Assembly (NCBI GenBank): GCA_949825045.1
Contig: OX463809.1
Span: 8,273,501-8,337,500 of the forward strand
From: Argyresthia goedartella
Lineage: Eukaryota > Arthropoda > Insecta > Lepidoptera > Argyresthiidae
Length of the DNA: 64,000 bases
Direction of reading: 5' to 3'
Part shown: positions 43,297 to 53,657 of the stretch, piece by piece
How the letters are laid out: each line of letters opens with the position of its first letter
Numbering within the stretch: position 1 is the first letter of the stretch
Made by a program: the position numbers and the translations under genes
The notes under the pieces: model-generated
Told to the model about the DNA's origin: nothing
Seen by the model: the letters and a program-made list of their open reading frames with translations, nothing else
The model's database searches: none

Positions 43297-43640
43297 CTAA
43301 TCGTCGGTGTCTATATTAGCAGAAGATGATTCGTCAGAAGAGTCCGAATCTACCGTATTTACGATAAAAGTCGATTGATCAATGATTTTGTCAATTTTGC
43401 ATTTTCACCGAGTTTCGGTTAAATTCGCGGTATTCTCAAACCACTGCTCAAAGTGGATGGCGTCCATTGACCCGTGGTAATCACCTGTTTTTATTCAAAT
43501 ACATCATCAGCACCCTTTACGAAACCATTTTAATTTCCCATATGCACCACAATCAGTCGTCTGCCCAAATGTTGATATCTTCTCAACAGACGGATTTCCT
43601 GTACCACAAATCTCGCAACGACAGCCATCGTTGACCAACT
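43297..43640 (-). pseudogene. Probable DDE transposase C-terminal remnant
   Basis: Minus-strand reading gives GDYHGSMDAIHFEQWFENTANLTET (43433-43484 core). Then, in another frame, KIDKIIDQSTFIV is followed by a Ser/Asp-rich tail (DSDSSDESS) ending at a stop (43297-43299). A DYHG.M motif with a following FE.WF, and an acidic Ser-rich C-terminus, are features I associate with IS630/Tc1-type DDE_3 transposases. The middle of the domain, with the remaining catalytic acids, is absent. Confidence is limited because the fragment is short. Confidence 0.45.
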
Positions 43641-44840
43641 GACAAGATTATTGCGTACGAGAGAAAAGGACAGAGATAATAATTGTTCGCTATCGCAATG
43701 TAACTCAGTAATGGTCAGATTGTTTACATTCTTTATCTCGACAAATTGGCTTTACCAACAAACAAAACGCGCACACAAACCGCTTGTCAAGCAAAGCCAG
43801 CAGCAAGCAAAAGCCAAATCGATGAAGACGGGCGGCTCATTACAAGCTGTAACTTTCTAAACCTCTAATTTGGGAGGGAGACCAAATGTGACCAACTAAC
43901 ATTGTCCGAATAAGTCAAGACAATACCTACTATATTTATGTTTCTGTATTTAAATAACATGTTGCTTGCGAAGTTTGAAATTAACGAGACAGACAATGTG
44001 CCAGGTGTTCACTTTTTGAGGGGATTCCCAATACTATCAAACAAACCGCGGCCTCGCTCTTTTCTCTATGTTGAAGTGTGTAGTGTAGATTGCGAGGGAA
44101 GAAACACATGGTATTTACCCATTTTTTCTGAGAACATTGGGAAGAAACTCAGGTAGTTTAGGAAAATACCCAAAATCAAAGGTGTAAACTGTTTTATCGA
44201 AAAATATGGTATTCATGGAATGAACTGAAGTCTCTAATATATATTCATACACAGGCACTTACACTAACATACGACAATTTAAGTAATTTTCAATGAATTA
44301 AGTCGATTTTATCATGCTTTGACGGGGGAAGACGAATTTGCTATTTTTCAGTTGGGACACAGACTGAAACTTGCGTGGAAAAGAATAGAGGATAGAAAAA
44401 CATATAAAACATGTTATATGACAAAGTGCCCTAAAGTGTCACGTTTGCAAAATAATATAATAAATCTACATAAAACGATATCCTGGTTTAGTGACTGACA
44501 CAGCCTAAGCTAGTGGACCTAGAATCATGAAACCTTGTACGGGGGCTTCTTATATAGCGTAAGGTTGCACTAAGAAAGGCTTTGGCGAAATTCCTCCCCT
44601 AAGGAGGAGGAATGGGGGGTTAAAGTTTGTATGAAAATCAAAAGCGACTTGACTTATGAGGCTAACATTTTGCAGGTAGGTAGTTTATAGGTGCGGGTGC
44701 GAGACATCAGGTAACAAGTGTTTTGGCGACTAGAACTTGGCCATCCCTACGAGCAACGGCTAGTTTGTATTAAAAATCTTTCCCACCAAATATGTATTAT
44801 ATATGGTACTTTAAAGACTACATGACAATTTTTCATTATA
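43641..44840. other. No gene recognised
   Basis: Contains unplaced small frames (43651-43860, 43938-44156) with no known motif, and repeat-like sequence around 44500-44640. I cannot support a gene. Confidence 0.45.
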
Positions 44841-44857
44841 TAAGTATCCTCTATCAA
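44841..44857. repeat. 17-bp target-site duplication, left copy (LINE 7)
   Basis: TAAGTATCCTCTATCAA, identical to 50740-50756. The two copies bracket the minus-strand LINE. Confidence 0.92.
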
Positions 44858-44943
44858 TTGTCAATTTGTCAATTGTAAGACGGGCTGGTTTCCGCAACTC
44901 GACGACGAAAGCGCCTATTTTGTGTGTGGGTGGGAATGCGACA

Positions 44944-45545
44944 TCATTCGAGCCAACCCAACTCCTCCAGGAACGCCAGTAGGCCCTTTACGTTACCGAC
45001 TATCCCTGGAAGGTCCCTCGATTGACCGAGGTGTTTAGCCCTGTAGTCCGCTACTCCTGTGCACTCCATGAGGACGTGAGCAGCCGTTTCTTCTGCCTCC
45101 AAGCAGGCTCTGCAAAGGGGGCTGTCGGTAACACCTAGGACATATAGATGTTTATTAAAGAAACCATGGCCAGTAAGTGCTGCAGTTACCAGTCGCATGC
45201 GCGGCCTACTAAGTCGAAGCAAGGTCTTAGCCAGCCTAGCGCTAGGGGACGGCAAGGCCAGCTTAGCCTGCCTGCACTCCTCATGGTTTGTCCAAAGAGT
45301 GGCATGATCATTCCTGGTCGACTCTCTTAGAAATGAGCGTACCATCTTGAAGGGGAGAGGGATGATAGGTTCGGGACCATACGCTGTCAAGCTAGATCCT
45401 TTACGCGCCAACTCATCCGCTGCATCGTTACCTCTTGATCCGCTGTGTCCTTTTATCCATTGAAGGATTACGCGGTTATGTTGACATACCTCCATTAGTC
45501 GTTTGTGACACTCGCATGCATTCATGCATGCATCATGCATTCAGC
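44944..45545 (-). pseudogene. LINE 7 RNase H C-terminal part and zinc-finger tail
   Basis: Continues ORF2 in another frame. It shows CHKRLMEVCQHNRVILQWIKGHSG.RGNDAADELARKGS, the RNase H His/Asp segment, then a C-terminal region with CRACLEAEETAAHVLMEC, a C-X2-C-X8-H-X4-C zinc-finger-like pattern. It ends at TGA 44944-44946. In related elements a segment with the DS.A motif (third acidic residue) lies between the Glu and this part. Here it seems to be replaced by a TGCATG-rich stretch (45520-45545) that also shifts the frame. Confidence 0.82.
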
Positions 45546-48461
45546 TTGAAAGACAGTATTATGGGCACCCAGTGGAATGGCTATCTTGATGTTTAGGTCC
45601 TCCGAGAAGGTGCCTGAACCAGTGCCTGCTTCAGTTTTTGAACCATCGGTAAAAATTCTGAGCTCTTTAACGTCGAGCCCCTCAACCCGATGGTCTTCAT
45701 GTAACTGTATATTGTATTTTTTGTCAAAAACAAATTGTTTAGGGATTCTGTCACTGCAAGCCATAGAGATGGGAAATTTTTTGTAAACTTCCCCTAGGAT
45801 GGCGGTGTGTGAGGTCCTGTTTTTCCTCCAAAGTCCTAAGGTGTTGAGTCTCACCGCAGATGACGCAGCCTCCTGCTTAATATACAGCTGGAGTGGCGGA
45901 AGACACAGCATGGCCTCCATTGCTGCTGTTGGAGTAGTTCTCATACTACCTGTGATAGCCATGCAGGCCAGCCTTTGGAAGCTTTGGAGTTTGCTTACCA
46001 TTGTGGTTAGTTTGGTCCTGGTCCACCACACCACAGCTCCGTAGCAGACAAGAGGACGGATCACCGTTACGTACAGCCAAAGAATGATGTTGGGAGAAAG
46101 TCCCCACTTTTTCCCCACCATTCTCCGACACTGCCAGAAAGCAATACTCGCCTTCTTTAGTTTGTTGTCGATGTGGCTACTCCAGTTGAGCTTGCTGTCC
46201 AAGGTTATGCCCAGGTACTTCACCTCAGTTGCTAGCTGGAGTTCCGTTCCAAAGAGCTTAGGTAGGGTATACCTACCAAGAGCCCTATTGTTAGTGAACA
46301 TGACCATTTCCGTTTTTGTTGGGTTAACCGCCAGGTCATATTCTAAACACCAGCGCTCCACGATGCGAAGAGCTGTTTGTTTAAGGTTGCATACTGTGCT
46401 CGCGAATTTACCTGTGATGAGGATTACCAAATCGTCGGCGTATCCTACGGTGTAGTATCCATTAGCGTTAAGCTTGGTAATCAGGTCGTTAATGACCAGA
46501 TTCCACAGAAGCGGGGAGAGCACTCCTCCCTGCGGGCATCCCCGCACTACCTCCGCCGACAGGGACTCTCCAGCTAGACGCACGATACGTTTGTTAAGCA
46601 TGTTTGTGACCCAGTTGTTTACAGCTGTTGACACCCCATGCCTTGTTAGAGATGCACTTATACTGCTATGCTGCGTCTTGTCAAAGGCACCTTCTATGTC
46701 AATAAAAGTTCCAAGACAGATGCATTTGTTTTGAATCGCCTCTTCAATTGTGGATACAACTGCATGGAGAGCCGATTCAGTAGACTTACCCAAACTATAT
46801 GCATGCTGATTCTTGTGTAAGGGTATATGTTTTAACGCTCCATCTCTCAGGTGTCTCTCGCACAAACGTTCGAGAGTCTTAAGTAGGAACGAAGTGAGAC
46901 TAATCGGCCTGAAAGATTTAGCGTTAGTGTAGTCGCTCCTTCCTGGCTTCGGTATGAAAATTACGTTTACTACTCTCCACCTTTTGGGAACGTATCCGAA
47001 TCTAAGACATGCTTTCATGATACGGACCATTACATTGATGACGGGTTCCCCCCCCCACTGTAGAAGTGCTGGGAAGATTCCATCTGGTCCTGCTGATTTA
47101 AAAGGTTTAAAGCTATTAATGGCCCATCTCACCTTGTCAGCAGTGATAATATTGTTAGTTATGTCTAAGTGGTCGACAGCTTCATGGTGAACCTCTTCCG
47201 GCCACACAATCTCTTGAATAGTTCTACTTCCGGGAAAGTGAGTTTCCAACAAGAGACTGTGTGTTTCTGTGGTGGAAGAGGTATATGTTCCATCGGGTTT
47301 TTTAAGCGACCCTAGCCTGGAGTTGCCTTGTTGAGCTAGTATTTGCCTTACCCGATTTGCTTGATCAACGGTTTCAATGTCGCTGCAGAATTTCCTCCAT
47401 GAGTTGCTTCTTTTGAACCGTAGTCGTTTCTTGTACTTGGATTTGGCATCTTTATAGTTGTCCCAATCCTCATCAGCACTGGTGTTCATCGCCCTGTTTA
47501 GCAGTCTTCTGATCTTAGCACGCATCCTATCTAGATCAGGACCCCACCAAGGCTGCCCCTTGATGTTGGTAGGCGCTGGTGTGCTAAGCGGGCAAGTTGA
47601 ATGGTAGCAGTCTATTGAAGTATTTGTAAAATCTGTTACCTGTTGTTCGATTTGTTCGGGTCCCTCCGGATCTGGTAGAGTCTCAGCCCAAGCAAGTCTT
47701 TCACCTAGGATAGCTCTGTACCTGGTTCTGTCAGTCTTGCGTGGGTTTCTCTTAGGGACAGTTGGGGAGAACGCTGCGTTGATATCGAAGCGTATCCATC
47801 GATGGTCAGAGCATGACGCCTCGTTGGACACATGCCAGCCCCCAACGTCGTCGGATATGTCCGCCGTTGCCAGGGTGATATCAACGATAGTTCTGCTCCG
47901 CTTGGTAACAAAAGTTGGTTCAGAACCTATGTTAAGCACATTGAGGTTTGTAGTAAATAGGTATTCAACAAGTGTCTTACCTCTGCTGTTCATATCTGGC
48001 ATGCCCCACAGTGGGTGATGCGCGTTCGAGTCGGCCCCAACGATGAGCTGGAGGCCCGACTTCTCGCAGTGGTCCACCAGCCGGCACAGGTCGTGTGGAG
48101 GCGGGTTGTCCTCCGCAGGCATGTAGGCGGAGGCCACCACGAGTTCGCGGCACCTAGCTGTGTCGGGCAGTTGCAGCCTTATGGCATACAGGTCCCTGGA
48201 ACAGAACTCTGTTAATGGCTGTGCTGGGATGTTGTTAGTAGTTATGATGCACGTTCTAGGGTTATCGTGATCAGATGTACCGAAAAGCTTACCTCTCAAA
48301 TTGGCGAGCCCTCGAATGCTACCGCGGTTGATCCACGGCTCCTGCATCAGAGCCACGGCAGTGCTGTTTGCCCCCAACCAGCGTCTTAACTGGGCCGTTG
48401 CAGTTTGGCTGTGTTGGAGGTTGGCTTGGAGGATTTTACAATCGCGGGAGAGGGACGCCAT
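45522..48461 (-). CDS. LINE 7 ORF2: APE endonuclease, reverse transcriptase, start of RNase H
   Basis: 979 open codons from ATG 48461. The endonuclease shows ILQANLQHS (N14), LMQEPW (E41), GADSNAHHPLWG (D144, N146) and CSDHRW (D219, H220). RT shows FKSAGPDGIFP, FRPISLTSFLLKTLERL, GTFIDIEGAFDKTQHS, RGCPQGGVLSPLLWNLVINDL, and the catalytic YADD at residues 674-677 (46431-46442). RNase H begins with IFTDGSKTEAGTG (D939) and FQAEC (E974), then a premature TGA. The frame overlaps ORF1 by 26 nt, which suggests reinitiation or a similar coupled mechanism. Enzyme parts up to RT look intact; RNase H is broken. Confidence 0.92.
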   Translation of the reverse strand: MASLSRDCKILQANLQHSQTATAQLRRWLGANSTAVALMQEPWINRGSIRGLANLRGKLFGTSDHDNPRTCIITTNNIPAQPLTEFCSRDLYAIRLQLPDTARCRELVVASAYMPAEDNPPPHDLCRLVDHCEKSGLQLIVGADSNAHHPLWGMPDMNSRGKTLVEYLFTTNLNVLNIGSEPTFVTKRSRTIVDITLATADISDDVGGWHVSNEASCSDHRWIRFDINAAFSPTVPKRNPRKTDRTRYRAILGERLAWAETLPDPEGPEQIEQQVTDFTNTSIDCYHSTCPLSTPAPTNIKGQPWWGPDLDRMRAKIRRLLNRAMNTSADEDWDNYKDAKSKYKKRLRFKRSNSWRKFCSDIETVDQANRVRQILAQQGNSRLGSLKKPDGTYTSSTTETHSLLLETHFPGSRTIQEIVWPEEVHHEAVDHLDITNNIITADKVRWAINSFKPFKSAGPDGIFPALLQWGGEPVINVMVRIMKACLRFGYVPKRWRVVNVIFIPKPGRSDYTNAKSFRPISLTSFLLKTLERLCERHLRDGALKHIPLHKNQHAYSLGKSTESALHAVVSTIEEAIQNKCICLGTFIDIEGAFDKTQHSSISASLTRHGVSTAVNNWVTNMLNKRIVRLAGESLSAEVVRGCPQGGVLSPLLWNLVINDLITKLNANGYYTVGYADDLVILITGKFASTVCNLKQTALRIVERWCLEYDLAVNPTKTEMVMFTNNRALGRYTLPKLFGTELQLATEVKYLGITLDSKLNWSSHIDNKLKKASIAFWQCRRMVGKKWGLSPNIILWLYVTVIRPLVCYGAVVWWTRTKLTTMVSKLQSFQRLACMAITGSMRTTPTAAMEAMLCLPPLQLYIKQEAASSAVRLNTLGLWRKNRTSHTAILGEVYKKFPISMACSDRIPKQFVFDKKYNIQLHEDHRVEGLDVKELRIFTDGSKTEAGTGSGTFSEDLNIKIAIPLGAHNTVFQAECMMHA

Positions 48462-50055
48462 TTTTGGTCAACCCCTCCTCCACCTCCAAGACGAGTTCCT
48501 CCTCCAGCCGCATGGACAGCTCCTCGCCCTCAGAGGGCACCACTGCTGGTTCTGGCTCATCGCCTTCACCAAGCAGCATGGCCTCCCAGTGCGCGTGCTC
48601 GTCCTGCGGTTGAGCAGCAGAACTTTCCCCGACTGCATCGGGGCCTGTTTGCTGCCGCTCTGGAGTGGAACTCTGGGGCATAGGTGTTCTTGATGAAACC
48701 CCAGTGATGACCAGCTTAGAGCTGGTCTGCGCTACCACCGGTGGTACCTTCACAAATTTCCCACCGGGTCCCTGAAATTTAAGGTAGACCGAACCACTAC
48801 CAAAAAGGAGCTGTCTGCCCCTTCCCAGCAGGGTCGGCACCACATCTTCAGGGACGTCTGTGATGAGAAACAGGTTGTCCTGCTGCTCATCCACTTTCTG
48901 GAGGAGCCATCGGTCAACCTGTGCCCACTTGTCCATGAAGTGGAGGACTACGCCGACGTCGGGCGCAGACTTCCACTTGCCTCGTTCGTTGGGTATGAGC
49001 ACCCCACATCGAACCCTGCGGACCATCTCCGATTGGCGTTTCACCACCAACTGTACGTTGGATGGTGTAGACACACCGGAGACACACTCCCGCAGCCAGT
49101 TCAGGGAGTACTCGTCCTCCACGAACAGTTTAAGGTGGCCGTCCTCGTAACGAGGCTTGCCACCGAATTTGGGGTTTTCCTTGCTCGGATCCGCCAACGC
49201 TTCCCTCAAGATTTTGTCATCAATCTCGTTGAGGATGAGCGTTGACAGATCCTGTGAAATATGACCAGTAGCGACGTCAGTTACGGCGATGTACTGGTCA
49301 GATTTCACCTTCTGAGCATAGGTGACCCCAGCTCTGCGCGCTTCCGTGCACTGCTTTTTAGGCTCCACTCGAGGAGAATTACTGTCCTCCAGTCGAGCCC
49401 TCTTAGCAGCCGCGCGCTCGTTTTTGCCGGATCTCTTGGCAGATTTCAACTTCTTGTTAGAAGTTGGACCACCAGAGAACGCTACGGTAGGTTTAGCCCC
49501 GTTTGAGTCTAGGGTTGCCCCTTTGACACCACGGGAGCCGGTCACCTTACCCGCAGCTCCGGCTGTATTAACAGCGGGACCGCCATCGGTCGCCACCGTG
49601 GCAGATGGAACCCCATCTACGCCGGCAGCGGCCGATGTGGCAGCCAAACGCTGTTTTTTCTTCCACCGACGATTCGCCTTACGCCCTGGTCCGGTTTGCA
49701 CCGTATCTGGACGTCTAGTCGATGGGCCCTTCCCTTGCAAAGATTGCTTGGGTGGTTTACCCTTTCGACCAACCGTCGTCCAGGCGCTGGCGAAATGCTC
49801 GGCGATGTTTGTCGAATGGCTCCGCGCACCGGGTTGCCCCGTGGCCCTGCCTCTCGACTCACTTTCGGGCTTTTTGCAGCTAACCTCCACAGTGGAATCA
49901 CTACCGGTTTGCACCGGTAGGTCACTGATGGTGGCAGTGCGCCCAGTTGAGGCTTGAGTATCTGCCGAGGCAGATTCTCGCACCTGTTTGGAGACGCTTG
50001 CGGTTTTCACCGCTGGAAGCGTTCCAGATGGGTTTTTTGACCTGACACGATCCAT
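48436..50055 (-). CDS. LINE 7 ORF1 (gag-like RNA-binding protein)
   Basis: The open frame extends up to 50235 (599 codons). I prefer ATG 50055 (MDRVRSKNPSG), because the first 60 codons look like untranslated leader. The N-terminal half is basic and low complexity, with KANRRWKKKQR, KKLKSAKRSGKNERAAAKRA and GGP-type repeats, as for an RNA-binding or nuclear protein. The C-terminal half is folded-looking (YIAVTDVATGHISQDLSTLILNEIDDKIL, then WAQVDRWLLQ, LFLITDVPEDVVPTLLGRGRQLLFG). This recalls DUF4780-type ORF1 domains of insect LINEs; that is inference. No CCHC knuckles are seen. It overlaps ORF2. Confidence 0.8.
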   Translation of the reverse strand: MDRVRSKNPSGTLPAVKTASVSKQVRESASADTQASTGRTATISDLPVQTGSDSTVEVSCKKPESESRGRATGQPGARSHSTNIAEHFASAWTTVGRKGKPPKQSLQGKGPSTRRPDTVQTGPGRKANRRWKKKQRLAATSAAAGVDGVPSATVATDGGPAVNTAGAAGKVTGSRGVKGATLDSNGAKPTVAFSGGPTSNKKLKSAKRSGKNERAAAKRARLEDSNSPRVEPKKQCTEARRAGVTYAQKVKSDQYIAVTDVATGHISQDLSTLILNEIDDKILREALADPSKENPKFGGKPRYEDGHLKLFVEDEYSLNWLRECVSGVSTPSNVQLVVKRQSEMVRRVRCGVLIPNERGKWKSAPDVGVVLHFMDKWAQVDRWLLQKVDEQQDNLFLITDVPEDVVPTLLGRGRQLLFGSGSVYLKFQGPGGKFVKVPPVVAQTSSKLVITGVSSRTPMPQSSTPERQQTGPDAVGESSAAQPQDEHAHWEAMLLGEGDEPEPAVVPSEGEELSMRLEEELVLEVEEGLTKNGVPLPRL

Positions 50056-50235
50056 GGTCAAATGTATAGAGATTCGTCTACTCGATTTCCCACCCTCCAC
50101 GGAGCCCGCACAATTGGGAGCGCCTACTCGCTTGGAACAGCTTTCAGTCGCTAGGAGTACCGAGTAGATATAGGAGCATAGGGCTGGTACTTGGCGCGAC
50201 ATCGGGAGCTCGCTTCTGTGGACGATGGGAACCAA

Positions 50236-50739
50236 GGTGTCAGCGACATGGTCCCACCGCCGTAGTCACCGAAGCTTACCCCGTCAGCATGACCCATCCC
50301 ACCGCTATGACTGACGCCTTAGCGGACCCTACACCCCTAGCCGTGGCCCTCTGACGGGACACTTGGCCGTCACCCCAACCCGCGGCTACGGGCGAGGCTA
50401 TTTTGCCTGAAATCCAGGCCAAAGAGGGCGTGTTGCCTTACGAAGCTAAATCCACAGCAACGCTCGGCTCAACCCCCCAGGAACCCTTCATCCTGGCCTA
50501 CGGTGATCAACTGCGCAGACCACAAGACGCAGGTGAGTGTAGATAGTCTGCCGGGTACACCCACCTTAACCGACAGAACCGGAGGGACTTTTAGCCATCG
50601 GCTAGTAAGAGGTCCGGGGACCAGTCACTAGCCGCTGTTACCAGGGTGCACCAGGAGGAAGCAGAAGTTATGCAGTCCGACGTATCCTTCTGCATCACTT
50701 CAGCACCCCCACACTAGGAGGTAGTCGCTCAGAACACCC
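50236..50739 (-). other. LINE 7 5' UTR
   Basis: GC-richer than its surroundings. It runs from the inner edge of the 17-bp duplication to ORF1. An internal promoter is expected for a full-length LINE, but I cannot point to a specific element. Confidence 0.7.
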
Positions 50740-50756
50740 TAAGTATCCTCTATCAA
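50740..50756. repeat. 17-bp target-site duplication, right copy (LINE 7)
   Basis: TAAGTATCCTCTATCAA, identical to 44841-44857. Confidence 0.92.
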
Positions 50757-51666
50757 GCCTTTATCGATCCATGTTACAGCCGAGGTGTGCCGCCGACTAA
50801 AATAAAACGTTATTTTTGGGCTCATCAATACATTTCTGTAAGATTTACGTTTGATTTGGACAGTGCACCCCCTTAACCACACTGTTAAGGGGGTGGTCTG
50901 TCCAAATCAAACGTTTCTAAAGTACTATAACAACTCACGCATTCGGCAAATATAACCTTAAATTTGGTAACATTCGCCCTAACATACGGCGAAACATGCT
51001 CAAGTTACGGTCAGTCTACACTCCAACCCAAGTTACGACTAATAACGCCTGCCCTTCTGTGGTGTTGTGAGCCGTGACGCGTCGGGTGCTATGCATGCCA
51101 GTCGCAAGCTGGCTGGCGTGATGCCCAGTCAGGTCAGGTGTAATACCATAGGAGTAGGCACGGTACACTGTCTGTTAAACAATAAACAAATCGCTCAATC
51201 AACAGATGCCTTCCGGCCCGTTCCAAATATCTTCCTGCTATGAACATGGCAGACCTGTATACTGATTTGTGTATATAGATTTGCTAACAAAATGGGGATG
51301 CACGCCCCTGCTGATTGATAAATTTCGAGGTAAGTAGATATTCCCTGATGTTTTTGAACCGAATCATATTTTGTTGTGATTTACTAGTAAGTGCCTACTT
51401 AGATATTTGTTTGCGTTTCTTTGGATGTGGTGTGAAATTTTTGTTGGTGGTACTCATAACTAAGTACTTTAAATTTTAGTAGCATGCTGCGGTATGGCAT
51501 TTACTAACCATAACTAACTAAACTAACTGGTGTGTTTTGCATTGATTTGTTGTTTGTTTTTACTTTGGCTCTCTTATCATTTAGATGCTAAAATTTATGC
51601 AGTCGCTTTGCGGCTACTGAAAGAAAATTATGTAACATCCTTAATCACATTAATTGGTAATAGGGT
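50757..51666. other. No gene recognised; foldback and satellite-like piece
   Basis: Holds the hairpin 50848-50913 and, at about 50930-51050, one diverged unit of the 42156 array (CATTCGGCAAATATAACCTT, CGGCGAAACATGCTCAAG). A small frame at 51530-51775 crosses into the LTR and is not credible. Confidence 0.5.
50848..50913. repeat. Inverted repeat, 30-nt arms with two mismatches, 6-nt loop
   Basis: The left arm 50848-50877 (CGTTTGATTTGGACAG...) pairs with 50884-50913 around CACACT. The inner stem is CCCCCTTAAC/GTTAAGGGGG. Confidence 0.9.
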
Positions 51667-52471
51667 TGTAACGTACTACCTCCTTGACCATATTGGCTAC
51701 TGGCGGATTAGCCAGTTAAAAACTAAAACTATAAAAATTCGAAAATTCGGGTCTGGAATCTCGTCTGGCAGCTGATTGTTTTTTTTTGGCAGACATTGTT
51801 TGAGCTCTGAAACGTGAGGTTGTATCTTCTGCATCAATAATTTTTAAGTCACGCCTTTAGTTGCGGCGATGGGCTAGTCCCTTTAGTGCTGTAATGGAGC
51901 TGAATGTTTAGTTGCTGTAAAGTGCAGTAGTTTATATGAAACTTCCCTACTATCCCTAATCCATGGGTAAGCATTGGTTCGTAGTTAGTCTTTCTTATTT
52001 TCGTGTATTTTATACTCTCTATGTATTTCCCTTTTCTATACAGTGTCTATTGGACTGCGGCACTCTTAGATCCTAATTACCCTAGGGCCCTCGTCGGAAG
52101 TCTCCGTGTGGGGAGCCGTCGCCTGATAGCTGGGCGCTGTAGCGCTTTTGTATTCCTATCATTCACACTGGTCTCTTTCCAGGGTTCCACGCTGAGGAGT
52201 AATATCCTCCTGGCGCTAACGGAGCTCTGAATCGGTTCCACGCCGAGGAATAATATCCTCCTGGCGCTACCGCATAATCACTTGTTGACGTCTGGAGAAG
52301 TGGACCAGTTGGATTGAGTCTACCAAGGAGCTGAAATCTACAAATTCCCGGCGAGTCCCTATCCAGCGTTTCAACTATATCACCAATATTCGACTCACGA
52401 CCCTGTGATTAATAAATGTATCTTGAGCCTGCCAATAATCTCTTTTGGTCAGGTTAGAGTCCACTGTTTCA
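51667..52471 (+). repeat. 5' LTR of the short LTR element (805 bp)
   Basis: TG...CA ends. It contains two tandem ~36-bp repeats (GGTTCCACGC.GAGGA.TAATATCCTCCTGGCGCTA, near 52183-52219 and 52234-52271), each with a GAGGA/TCCTC stem. A polyadenylation-type AATAAA lies at 52411-52416. The 75-codon frame at 52003-52230 is repeated in both LTRs simply because they match. Confidence 0.93.
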
Positions 52472-53657
52472 ATGGCGCCCGGATTAAGGGAATATTGGTG
52501 ATAGAGTTTTATGTCTGGTCAGAGTAGTTAGGCCATAAGAGCGCCGTAGAACGCTAGATTTCTTTCGTAGCTTGTATATTTTGTTGTTTATTTTTGTCTG
52601 ACAGGAGTATATTTGATCGTTTATCTGGGTACCTACCTCATTTTTACATTATTTATGGTCGCAGTCTGACGGCCGTTGTCATATTATAATTGTTGATAAA
52701 TATTTTCCTCCAAATTCTCAGTACGAAAAATAAATTAATAAATTGTGAAGATTTTAGTAGGGAAACTTTTCGGACTATTAAATAATAAATAAGGTTAGTG
52801 TTTAACGGCCGATTTCTCGTACATTTAATCTGTTGTTGACAGTCCTTTATCAATTTCAGCTGTCAAAACGGTAGATCAATGGCTTGATTTTGTACCAGAA
52901 ACCGGGCGTTAGTCGTATACTCTGCTTACTTTCATGTAAATTTGTACAGTTTACTAGATAGGTAGTAAACATGACGTTTCCTATAAAATATCTGTCGCTA
53001 AATAAGGCTGAGTTGGAGTATGTAATAAGTATTTTGACCCTTGTATTCTAAAAACCATCTATATCTACAGCTATGTAAAAGTTCTTTATTGTGTAACGTT
53101 ACTCTGCAATGTCTGTTACTTTAGCTTATGGCCTCTTGAACTATAATTCTCTACTTTTTTACTCTTTGTTGTAGAATAGATATTCTACTCTATTATTATT
53201 TTCTGTACCCACTAACGGTGCAGGAAGTCTTGAACACTTGAGGGAGCTGCCCCTCATGGTGTTATTCTGCGTTACGATAGTAGCTAAGCTATCGGGGCGT
53301 TTATGTACTAAGGTTCTTATTTTAGTTCAAGGGATCTTGCTTATTTTTCAACTTCTGACAGTTAGTCTGGGTGTGCATTTGGCTATAATAATGGCACCCT
53401 GTGTGTAAGGCTGTGTTTACACGATGTTAGTGTGAACTCTTGTATGAACTTAGTATGAATTCTGATGTCTGATTGTTGGTACGAATGTGTGATGTTTGTA
53501 TGTAGTTGAGCTAGACTGTTAGTTATATATTTCTGACATTGTAGATGGCGAGCTTTAGAGAATTTTATCTTAAGTAGTTAATTTGGTAAGTTAGTTTAGT
53601 TTAGTTAATATCTTAGAGGATTTTATCAGGTAAAATCCTACCCAAACAAGACGGGTA
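52472..53657 (+). other. Internal region of the short LTR element, non-coding
   Basis: Begins with the primer-binding site at 52473-52482. I see no reading frame of note, no zinc knuckle and no RT motif. The polypurine tract is weak (AAACAAGACGGG just before 53658). Proteins would have to come from another element. Confidence 0.8.

Larger units (their letters stand above)
44858..50739 (-). mobile_element. LINE 7, full-length APE/RT/RNase H element, 5.9 kb
   Basis: A complete insertion, bounded on both sides by the same 17-bp duplication. On the minus strand the order is 5' UTR (50739-50236), ORF1, ORF2 overlapping ORF1 by 26 nt, and a short 3' UTR ending in ATTGACAA-type repeats (no poly-A). 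An RNase H after RT places it in the I-like group of LINEs; the exact clade is unsure. ORF1 and the endonuclease/RT are open. The only clear lesion is in RNase H near 45520-45545. It is one of the youngest insertions in the window. Confidence 0.9.

Noticed and set aside
52003..52230. 75-codon frame repeated exactly at 53994-54221
   Set aside because: It lies inside both LTRs of the same element; identity of the LTRs explains it.
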